From Leuconostoc mesenteroides subsp. mesenteroides (GTDB lineage Bacteria > Bacillota > Bacilli > Lactobacillales > Lactobacillaceae): 64,000 nucleotides of DNA. Numbering within the stretch: position 1 is the stretch's first letter; each line of letters opens with the position of its first letter. The notes beneath the pieces were generated by a model, which did no database searches, was not told the origin of the DNA, and saw only the letters and a list, made by a program, of their open reading frames with translations. Below, piece by piece: positions 27,338 to 34,424 of this stretch. The DNA lies in contig CP046062.1 of NCBI GenBank assembly GCA_009676745.1, positions 1,287,501-1,351,500 on the forward strand. The letters run 5' to 3'. The position numbers and the translations under genes are program-made.

Positions 27338-27384
27338 ACAAGACCTCACTGTATCCATAGTGTGATTGTAATGTGAGGTCTTGT
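27338..27384 (+). terminator. long-stem hairpin after the LacI gene
   Basis: AACAAGACCTCAC pairs perfectly with GTGAGGTCTTGTT (13 bp). The T tract is weak (TTGTTATAGTT), so termination may be partial. Confidence 0.65.
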
Positions 27385-27508
27385 TATAGTTAAAGCCGCG
27401 TATTGTCTAGATTCTTGGAGAGATAAGTTGTAGTAGATGGACTTAATTATTGCTAATGCAATCACAACTTTAGGGTTGATAAATCAAGTCTGTAAATAAA
27501 GGATATAA

Positions 27509-28189
27509 ATGATGAATTATAAAATTTTTATAGTTGAGGATAACCAAGAAATCGTGAGCCTGTTGAAAAAGGGGTTGGTTAGTTGGGGACTAAGCACAGT
27601 CAGTTGTAAAGATTTTAATCATGTTGAAGAAGAAATCGAAATGTGTTCGCCCCATTTAGTTTTGATGGATATTAATTTACCATATTATAATGGCTTTTTT
27701 TGGACACAGAAAATACGTCAAAATAACATGATACCAATCATTTTTTTATCTAGCCGTGATGAAGAAAGCGATATGATTATGGCTATGAATTTTGGAGCAG
27801 ATGATTATATTACTAAGCCGTTTAATATAGATTTATTAATCGTCAAAATTAATGCATTGCTAAGGCGCGAATATAGCTTTGGTGTGGAGAAAAAGCATTC
27901 AGAATTTCAAGGTTATACCTTGAATATTATTGATAATCAGTTAGTATATGATAATCGAGAGGTTGTTCTCTCTAAAAATGAAACAAAGCTACTGTACCTT
28001 TTATTTGCGCATCCAAATCAACTTGTTACCAGAGAAGATATCATGGCTACTTTATGGGATAACGAAATGTTCGTTGATAAGAATACACTATCCGTTACGC
28101 TAACAAGATTGCGTAACAAAGTGACAAAAATTGGATTTTCAAAGTATTTACAAACTGTTAAAGGTAAGGGGATTAAACTCAGTGATTAA
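27509..28189 (+). CDS. response regulator, OmpR family, BceR-like
   Basis: A 226-residue two-domain regulator. The receiver domain has the acidic pair in VEDNQ, phosphoacceptor Asp54 in LMDINLP, and Lys in ITKPFN. The C-terminal winged helix runs through LVTREDIMATLWDN and VTLTRLRNKV. The gene overlaps the histidine kinase gene by 8 bp, and an ABC ATPase/permease pair follows. This order is the Bce-type peptide-antibiotic detoxification module, in which the ABC transporter itself senses the drug and signals to the kinase. A matching regulator box lies before the ABC genes. Confidence 0.9.
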   Translation: MMNYKIFIVEDNQEIVSLLKKGLVSWGLSTVSCKDFNHVEEEIEMCSPHLVLMDINLPYYNGFFWTQKIRQNNMIPIIFLSSRDEESDMIMAMNFGADDYITKPFNIDLLIVKINALLRREYSFGVEKKHSEFQGYTLNIIDNQLVYDNREVVLSKNETKLLYLLFAHPNQLVTREDIMATLWDNEMFVDKNTLSVTLTRLRNKVTKIGFSKYLQTVKGKGIKLSD

Positions 28190-29177
28190 AAATATATTGA
28201 GATTAGCTTGGCAATTTTTATTTGATTTTTGGTATCTGTACGTTTCATTTGCGTTAACTTTTCTTTTACTAATGTGGAGCGTAATCATGCGATCACTAAG
28301 TCTAGACTCGATGTTCGATGTCCTTTGGGGCGGTTTTTATATTTTAATTATTATTACTTGTATTTTATTTTGGAAATGGTACCGAGCACATAGGATGCTG
28401 ATTCAGTTAATGTATGAAGAAGAGGGACATGGATTATCAAATATTTTAACTTTGTCTAGTCACGAACGAATCTACCAACAATTGATTAAAAAACAACAAT
28501 TGAATCAAGAAAAAATGCAGGCACAGTTAAATGAAGATGCAAATGACATGCAAGATTACTATGCAATGTGGGCCCATCAAATTAAAGTGCCGCTGTCAGT
28601 TTTAGATTTGATGAACCAAACTGGGACAATTGAAAAATATGAAACTAGTAATCAATTGTTAGTGGTCAACCAGTATTTGGATATGATGTTGCAGTTTATC
28701 CGTTTAAAAAATTTTAATCAAGATATAGCGTATCAGCATATGAGTGTCCAAAAGTCTTTAAGATCAGTAATCAAAGACTATAAATATTGGTTTATCCATA
28801 AAGATTTGGCTGTTAGCATAAATGAATTTGATTTTTCTGTTGTTAGTGATGCGAAATGGCTTAGATTTGTATTCGAACAGGTTATATTTAATGCAATTAA
28901 ATATACACCACATGGCAAAATAAATATTATTTGTCAAAATGATAATCAGGTTATTATTAAAGACACAGGCATTGGTATTGCTCAAAATGATTTACCGATG
29001 ATTTTCAATCAAGGTTACACAGGATTTAATGGGCGTATTAATGGCAATGCAAGCGGTCTTGGTTTGTACATGGTTAAAAGAATTTTAAATAATTTAGGTC
29101 ACGATATAACCATTCAATCTGAAGTGAATATTGGTACAACAGTCATAATTAATTTTCAACAAACTGCAATTAAATAG
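28182..29177 (+). CDS. intramembrane-sensing histidine kinase, BceS-like
   Basis: A 331-residue kinase with two membrane helices in the first 70 residues and almost no loop between them, the mark of intramembrane-sensing kinases. The phosphoacceptor His lies in WAHQIKVPL; the N box is FEQVIFNAIKYTP, and G boxes are IKDTGIGI and NASGLGLYMVKRI. I chose GTG 28182, which overlaps the stop of the regulator gene; a frame open to 28131 would overlap it by 59 bases. It most likely depends on the BceAB-like transporter downstream for input. Confidence 0.87.
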   Translation: MIKNILRLAWQFLFDFWYLYVSFALTFLLLMWSVIMRSLSLDSMFDVLWGGFYILIIITCILFWKWYRAHRMLIQLMYEEEGHGLSNILTLSSHERIYQQLIKKQQLNQEKMQAQLNEDANDMQDYYAMWAHQIKVPLSVLDLMNQTGTIEKYETSNQLLVVNQYLDMMLQFIRLKNFNQDIAYQHMSVQKSLRSVIKDYKYWFIHKDLAVSINEFDFSVVSDAKWLRFVFEQVIFNAIKYTPHGKINIICQNDNQVIIKDTGIGIAQNDLPMIFNQGYTGFNGRINGNASGLGLYMVKRILNNLGHDITIQSEVNIGTTVIINFQQTAIK

Positions 29178-29180
29178 TCC

Positions 29181-29194
29181 TTACAAAGTTGTAA
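29181..29194. promoter_or_regulatory. BceR-type operator
   Basis: TTACAAAGTTGTAA fits the BceR-like consensus TNACA-N4-TGTAA and sits in a longer perfect palindrome, CCTTACAAAGTTGTAAGG (29179-29196). It starts just after the kinase gene and before the ABC genes. Confidence 0.75.
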
Positions 29195-29200
29195 GGTGTG

Positions 29201-29233
29201 GAGATGATATGTAAGGTTAATCATCTCTTTTTT
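29201..29233 (+). terminator. terminator between the two-component genes and the ABC genes
   Basis: GAGATGAT pairs with ATCATCTC across an 11-base loop, followed by TTTTTT. It lies just downstream of the BceR-type box, so the ABC genes should depend on their own regulated promoter; a weak TATGAT is seen at 29249-29254. Confidence 0.75.
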
Positions 29234-29278
29234 AATTTAAAATAGAATTATGATAAACGATATAGGAGAATAAAATTT

Positions 29279-30034
29279 ATGACACTACTTAAAGTTGAGC
29301 ATTTGAAAAAGGAATATCAGAGTAAATTTAAAAACAATACGGTTGTTGCCTTGGCTGATGTCAGTTTTGAGGTAGAAAAGGGTGAGTTTATTGCCATTAT
29401 GGGTGAGTCTGGTTCAGGTAAATCGACTTTGCTAAACTGTATAGCTACACTTGATCAACCAACAGCAGGAACTGTTTCTTTAAATAATCAGAATTTCAAA
29501 CATTTATCAGATAAACAATTAGCTGCTTTTCGTCGCGATCATCTGGGGTTTGTGTTTCAAGATTTTAATCTGCTTGATACAATGTCAGTTGCGGATAATA
29601 TATATTTACCGCTTATATTAGCTAAAAATACAAATAACAAGGAGCAGAAACTGAACAATCTTGCTAAGCAGTTGGGATTACAGGATCTATTGAATAAGTA
29701 CCCATATGAGTTATCTGGCGGACAAAAACAGCGAGTGGCTATTGGTAGGGCTTGGATCACAAATCCAGAAATTTTATTAGCTGATGAACCGACAGGCGCT
29801 CTAGACTCTAAGAATTCAGCTGATATTTTGTCAATATTTGAACAATATAATCAGCAAAATCAAACAATATTAATGGTTACGCATTCTGCTTTGGCCGCTA
29901 GTCGTGCTCAAAGAGTTTTATTTATTAAAGACGGAAAAGTATTTCATCAAACATACCGAGGCAATAAAACGGAACAAGAAATGTTACTGACAATTAGTGA
30001 TGCGATGACTAATTTATTAGGGGGAATTGCTTAA
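29279..30034 (+). CDS. ABC transporter ATP-binding protein, BceA-like
   Basis: A 251-residue ATPase with Walker A GESGSGKST (about residues 42-50), signature LSGGQKQRVAIGRA, and Walker B ILLADEPTGALD. The best-known relatives, BceA and YxdL, drive removal of peptide antibiotics such as bacitracin from their lipid targets. It overlaps or abuts the permease gene. RBS TAGGAG precedes the ATG. Confidence 0.9.
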   Translation: MTLLKVEHLKKEYQSKFKNNTVVALADVSFEVEKGEFIAIMGESGSGKSTLLNCIATLDQPTAGTVSLNNQNFKHLSDKQLAAFRRDHLGFVFQDFNLLDTMSVADNIYLPLILAKNTNNKEQKLNNLAKQLGLQDLLNKYPYELSGGQKQRVAIGRAWITNPEILLADEPTGALDSKNSADILSIFEQYNQQNQTILMVTHSALAASRAQRVLFIKDGKVFHQTYRGNKTEQEMLLTISDAMTNLLGGIA

Positions 30035-30035
30035 A

Positions 30036-32003
30036 ATGTTGTATTGGAAATTAGCTTGGCAATCAATTATAAAAAACAAGTTAGAGTACCTACCATTTAT
30101 GTTAGCAGGCAGTGCTGCTGTCGCTTTGAACATGGTTATTCAGTTACTGATTTTTTCAAAGGGTGTCAAAAAAATAGCAGCAAACGTCTCTGTAATTGAA
30201 ATGCTTACGTTTTCTCAAATCATAATTGCTATTTTTTCTATTATTTTTCTGCTTTATACATATAGTTTTCTAAGTAAACGAAAAAAGTCTGAGTTTGGCC
30301 TTTTCAGCATTTTAGGCTTGCAAAAAACTGATTTGATTAAAATTAGCTGGAGACAACAATTTATTTCTTTTATGGCAATTACTTTTTTTGGTCTCGTTAG
30401 TGGTGTCGTGTTCAGTAAAGTATTAATATTACTATTTATGAAGCTGGTGGGCGGTACAGAATTTCAGTTAAACATCACAATCGTGTCAATAATATTTATT
30501 GTTGTATTTTTTATGTTATGTTTTTTATTTTTGCTGACAACAGATATATTTTCGATTCTTAAACTTAAAACAATATCTTTATTGCATGCAACTGAAAAGG
30601 GAGAATCAGAACCCAAAAGTCACTGGGTATTATTCGGCCTTGGCCTCGTTCTGTTAACGGTGGGATACTATATGTCCGTAACAGTTCATTCACCTTTAAA
30701 AGCAATTAGCCAATTTTTTATAGCTGTACTGCTAGTTGTTTTTGCGACATATATTCTGTTTATTGTAGCTTCGACGATTATTTTAAAAGTAATGAAACGA
30801 AGTGGAAAGTATTACTACCAAGCAAATCATTTTATAACTGTGTCGAATATGTTATTTAGAATGAAGCAGAGCGCAACGGGTCTGGCTAGTATTACGCTAT
30901 TAACCACTATGTCACTGGTTGTGATTGTTACAACAGTTTCAATGTTTGTTGGACAAGAAGACTATGTCAATCAAAAATTCCCACGAGCTGTTATTTTGAC
31001 AAATACATCTGACCGAAAAGTCCCCGTCGAATCTGTAAGAAAAGAAGCTAGGAAGAATGGTATAAAAATAAGTAAACCATACAGATTGGAAATTAGTACT
31101 GCGATTGCTGGTAATTTAACAAATCAAGGAAAGTTACAACCTTTAACTGGTGATTCTGTTGGAAGTGTTGATAATTGGTCTGAAATCCAGTTTATAACAG
31201 AAAAACAGTATAAATATATGGATAACAGTAGCGCGAACAGCTTACAGGCTAATGAAATCTATGTCTATGATAGACAAGGAACATTCAATGAGCGCAGCAT
31301 CACTTTTTTGAATAAAAAATATCATGTGAAAAGTGTGTTAAAAAAGATTAAAGGAATCCCTAGCGTTCAGCCTAATATGACGCATTCACTGATAGTAGTT
31401 GTGCCTTCTAAGAGTGTTACAAGTACGCTAGGAAATGCGTTTAATGATATAGGTGATACAAAACAGAATATTATTTATAAAAACCAGTTATTATTCAATG
31501 TAACAGGTACTAAGCAGCAAAGAGAAGAATTCTTAAAAGAAGTATCTCAGACATACAATATTACGAGTGAAGATAGATTTTCAACAATGTCGGTACTAAA
31601 AGAATTTTATGGTGGATTTTTCTTTATTGGTTTAGTCTTTTCAGTTAGTTTTATTATGGCAACTGGTTTGATTATTTATTACAAGCAAATATCTGAGGGA
31701 CGTTCTGACCAAAAGCAATTTGATATTTTGCAAAAAATCGGTATGTCCAGTCAAGAAGTTAAGAAAACAATTCGTTCACAAATCATTTGGATCTTTGGTC
31801 TGCCTGTTGTTGTTGCGATAGTGCACTTATGTTTTGCGATGCCAATGATTCATAAAATTCTGCAATTGTTTGGTATAATTATTGGTCCAGTAGTTTATCT
31901 GACCACTGTACTAACAGTGATATCGATAGTTGTAATTTATTACTTAATCTATCTGAAAACATCGAAAACATATTATCATCAGGTTTCAAGAAGAATATCT
32001 TAG
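30036..32003 (+). CDS. ABC transporter permease, BceB-like
   Basis: A 655-residue permease with ten predicted membrane helices and a large extracellular domain of about 200 residues between helices VII and VIII (from about residue 310). This is the BceB layout. The domain would bind the peptide antibiotic or its lipid target and pass the signal to the kinase. I chose ATG 30036, preceded by GGGGG; a TTG at 30027 is also in frame. The gene closes the module and ends at a strong terminator. The inducing compound cannot be told from the sequence. Confidence 0.88.
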   Translation: MLYWKLAWQSIIKNKLEYLPFMLAGSAAVALNMVIQLLIFSKGVKKIAANVSVIEMLTFSQIIIAIFSIIFLLYTYSFLSKRKKSEFGLFSILGLQKTDLIKISWRQQFISFMAITFFGLVSGVVFSKVLILLFMKLVGGTEFQLNITIVSIIFIVVFFMLCFLFLLTTDIFSILKLKTISLLHATEKGESEPKSHWVLFGLGLVLLTVGYYMSVTVHSPLKAISQFFIAVLLVVFATYILFIVASTIILKVMKRSGKYYYQANHFITVSNMLFRMKQSATGLASITLLTTMSLVVIVTTVSMFVGQEDYVNQKFPRAVILTNTSDRKVPVESVRKEARKNGIKISKPYRLEISTAIAGNLTNQGKLQPLTGDSVGSVDNWSEIQFITEKQYKYMDNSSANSLQANEIYVYDRQGTFNERSITFLNKKYHVKSVLKKIKGIPSVQPNMTHSLIVVVPSKSVTSTLGNAFNDIGDTKQNIIYKNQLLFNVTGTKQQREEFLKEVSQTYNITSEDRFSTMSVLKEFYGGFFFIGLVFSVSFIMATGLIIYYKQISEGRSDQKQFDILQKIGMSSQEVKKTIRSQIIWIFGLPVVVAIVHLCFAMPMIHKILQLFGIIIGPVVYLTTVLTVISIVVIYYLIYLKTSKTYYHQVSRRIS

Positions 32004-32021
32004 CAGCGTGTTAGGGAAAAT

Positions 32022-32056
32022 AAAAAAAGCGATTTCATTTATTGAAGTCGCTTTTT
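32022..32056 (+). terminator. terminator after the BceAB-like genes
   Basis: AAAAAGCGA and TCGCTTTTT form the stem, with TTTCA/TGAA pairing inside and a T-rich tail. Confidence 0.8.
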
Positions 32057-32177
32057 AATGTTTTTGAAACGACAGTTACATTACCGTCAAGACCGTCAAG
32101 CATAAAAACAGTATAATTGATTAACCTGCTATATAATTGAGCTAATTAATACTTGATTGAAGTTAGAAAGGGAAATC

Positions 32178-33086
32178 ATGTCACATAATCAAAAAGAAAG
32201 CAATAAAATTATGAAGCTGGGCATTGGTACCAACAAGGTAGGTGGCCATAATTTATTTGATGGTTTAAAAGATGCAGACGGCTTTGATATAATTCGTGAA
32301 GCGTTGGATTCAAAGGTGCAAATGATTGATACAGCCTATATGTATGGTCTTGGTCGTTCGGAAGAAATTATTGGTGAAGTACTGAAAAAGTACTCTCGAT
32401 CAAACTTTAAAATTGCTACCAAAGCGGCACAAGATCCAGATAATGAATTGAAAATAAATAACACACCAACTTTCCTTAAAAAGGCAGTTGATGATGCTTT
32501 GATAAGACTTCAGACGGACTATATTGATATTTTCTATATTCATTTCCCTGATGAAAATACGCCCAAAGATGAAGCAGTTGCTGCTCTAAATGATTTGAAA
32601 GAATCTGGGAAAATTCGTGCAGTGGGTTTGTCAAACTTCAGTTTAGAACAAATTAAAGAAGCTAATAAAAATGGTCAGGTAGACTATGTAGAAGATGCAT
32701 ATAGTTTAGTACATCGCGAAGCGGAAAATAAATTATGGCCCTACTTGCAAGAAAATCATATTGATTTTGTACCATATTTCCCATTAGCTTCTGGGCTTTT
32801 AACAGGGAAATACAGCCTGGCAGATGCTGATAAGTTTGATCAGTTTACAAAAGCGCAATTTGAAACAATTATCTCTGCCTTAAAAATTGTTGAGAAAATA
32901 GCGGAAAATCACAATGCTTCAATTTCACAAACTATTCTGGCTTGGTACGTTGCTAACCCTAGCATTAGTGCGGTTATTCCTGGGGCACGTAACGCAAGCC
33001 AAGTGTCTAATAATGTTGCTACATTAAACATCGACTTAACTGAAACCGAGTATCAGCAAATTGACCGGGCATTTGAAAAGTTTTAG
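32178..33086 (+). CDS. aldo/keto reductase
   Basis: A 302-residue TIM-barrel NAD(P)H oxidoreductase. The catalytic tetrad appears as Asp and Tyr in MIDTAYMYG, Lys in IATKAA, and His in YIHFPD. The C-terminal cofactor-binding segment is AVIPGARNASQV. ATG 32178 has AAAGGGA upstream; a longer TTG-start frame lacks support. It stands alone between the Bce-like module and the Rgg region. The substrate (an aldehyde, ketone or sugar) cannot be inferred. Confidence 0.9.
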   Translation: MSHNQKESNKIMKLGIGTNKVGGHNLFDGLKDADGFDIIREALDSKVQMIDTAYMYGLGRSEEIIGEVLKKYSRSNFKIATKAAQDPDNELKINNTPTFLKKAVDDALIRLQTDYIDIFYIHFPDENTPKDEAVAALNDLKESGKIRAVGLSNFSLEQIKEANKNGQVDYVEDAYSLVHREAENKLWPYLQENHIDFVPYFPLASGLLTGKYSLADADKFDQFTKAQFETIISALKIVEKIAENHNASISQTILAWYVANPSISAVIPGARNASQVSNNVATLNIDLTETEYQQIDRAFEKF

Positions 33087-33388
33087 TAAATCCTGTTTAT
33101 AAATCTATATAAAAAAGTAAGTCATATGGCAGGCTTGCTTTTTTGAGGTCTGCTTACTCTAGAAAAAGGAAATGAAGATGAAGATACGATATTTGATGAA
33201 TGGACCGTGTTGAATAATGCTGTGTTTTAAGAAAAGTACTGATTGTAAACAGTCAGTTTTTTTATTGACGATTCTTATGTTACTGATAAGATTTGTAATA
33301 CTATAACTGAAAGTGATAATTATACTATAATGCATATAATAAAAAAGAGTTCTTGATTTTTCAAGAACTCTTTTTTATGTTCGCCGTG
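33087..33388 (+). other. 302-bp region with terminators and a possible gene remnant
   Basis: There are hairpins followed by T runs after the aldo/keto reductase gene (about 33110-33146) and near 33225-33265. Between them, 33150-33230 is open in one frame and ends at a TAA with protein-like composition (LTLEKGNEDEDTIFDEW). It has no start or ribosome site, so it could be the 3' end of a lost gene, though chance is also possible. Confidence 0.3.
33341..33376. terminator. bidirectional terminator downstream of the Rgg gene
   Basis: AAAAAAGAGTTCTTGA pairs with TCAAGAACTCTTTTTT across a 4-base loop, a 16-bp stem with A and T tracts. It ends the minus-strand Rgg gene. Confidence 0.88.
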
Positions 33389-34216
33389 TTACTTTTTAGT
33401 GTAGTGAGACAATATCCTATCAAATAATTGGGTGGTATTAACATCATTTAAATATTCTGTAATGTTATAAGCCTCTTTTATCTTCTTCTCGTTATTATAG
33501 TAAATTCCGGTTAGAAATAATTTCCATAGTTGTTGATTCGTGTTGAGTGATATTTTTTCCATTTCCAATTTGTTAAGTAAAAAAATAGTAATGTTATCGT
33601 TCTTTTGCATGATACTGGTTTCCAAATATTTAATTATTGTATTAGAAATTATGTCAGGGTAGCACATGACATTAGATTCGTTGTTGTATTGTAGCAAAAT
33701 GTCTAAGAAATACGATTTTGTTTTCTTAACAGGAAGCATGTTAATGGTAGATTCAAACAGATAAATATCGTATAGACGCCAATTAATAATTTTATCAAAA
33801 TACGAAAAAAGTATATTTTGATCAATTTCATCCGCTGATTGAAAGAAAAGATGATAAATAGTTGATTGTACCATTAGCATGCGATGCTTTGTTGCTATAT
33901 CTAATGAATTATGATGCTTATAGTGTGACAATATTTTGCGTAATTCATCAGTATTCCCTTGCTCGTAGAGCTTATCAAGCTTATTTCTAAAATTTGTCGT
34001 ATTTTGCTCTGGACCAAATACACTATAGAAATATTCTTCAACAGTAATCTCAAGTTTGTTACAAAGAATAAATAATGTTTGAACATTTGGTAAAATTTGC
34101 CCATTTTCTATTCTGGAAACCATGGCCTGGGAACCAACAATATCACCCAGTTGTGCTTGAGACATATTTCTTAATTTTCTTTTTTCTTTGATAATGTTGC
34201 TTTTAAATTCTCGCAT
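33389..34216 (-). CDS. Rgg/GadR/MutR-family transcriptional regulator
   Basis: A 275-residue regulator. An N-terminal HTH_3 domain (KEKRKLRNMSQAQLGDIVG, then SRIENGQILPN) is followed by an alpha-helical repeat domain, the Rgg plan. Rgg proteins often regulate the gene next to them; in Streptococcus gordonii the founding member activates an adjacent glucosyltransferase gene. Here the gene is divergent from the glucansucrase, with 208 bp between, so the same kind of control is likely. No short hydrophobic peptide gene, the usual Rgg pheromone partner, was found nearby. GGGGTAGAG lies before the ATG. Confidence 0.85.
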   Translation of the reverse strand: MREFKSNIIKEKRKLRNMSQAQLGDIVGSQAMVSRIENGQILPNVQTLFILCNKLEITVEEYFYSVFGPEQNTTNFRNKLDKLYEQGNTDELRKILSHYKHHNSLDIATKHRMLMVQSTIYHLFFQSADEIDQNILFSYFDKIINWRLYDIYLFESTINMLPVKKTKSYFLDILLQYNNESNVMCYPDIISNTIIKYLETSIMQKNDNITIFLLNKLEMEKISLNTNQQLWKLFLTGIYYNNEKKIKEAYNITEYLNDVNTTQLFDRILSHYTKK

Positions 34217-34259
34217 AATTATAAATCTCTACCCCATTGCTATATAAAATTTAGTAACT

Positions 34260-34290
34260 AAAAACTAGCACGGTATGTGCTAGTTTTTTT
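34260..34290. terminator. hairpin with T tract in the Rgg-glucansucrase divergent region
   Basis: AAAAACTAGCAC pairs perfectly with GTGCTAGTTTTT across loop GGTAT. It reads as a terminator on either strand. Its position 134 bp before the glucansucrase start is unusual: it may shield the divergent promoters from each other or attenuate one transcript. Confidence 0.7.
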
Positions 34291-34304
34291 GCTTTATTCA
34301 ATAT

Positions 34305-34322
34305 TGCATATACTATTATGCA
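34305..34322. promoter_or_regulatory. inverted repeat, candidate Rgg binding site
   Basis: TGCATA-TACTAT-TATGCA is a perfect 6-6-6 inverted repeat about 105 bp before the glucansucrase start. A near copy of its right part (TATACTATAATGCATA, 33321-33336) lies on the other side of the rgg gene. No Rgg consensus for this genus is known to me. Confidence 0.35.
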
Positions 34323-34424
34323 TAAATCGCAAAAGAGAAGAATAAGGCTTATAGAATGAAATGGTAAAGGTTCGACATTTTTATAGGTACTTTACGGTAA
34401 GAATATGAAGTGAGGTAAAATTTC

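Noticed and set aside
33172..33213. 13-codon frame (MKMKIRYLMNGPC) as an Rgg pheromone
   Set aside because: It is too short and polar for a typical short hydrophobic peptide, and its ribosome site abuts the ATG.
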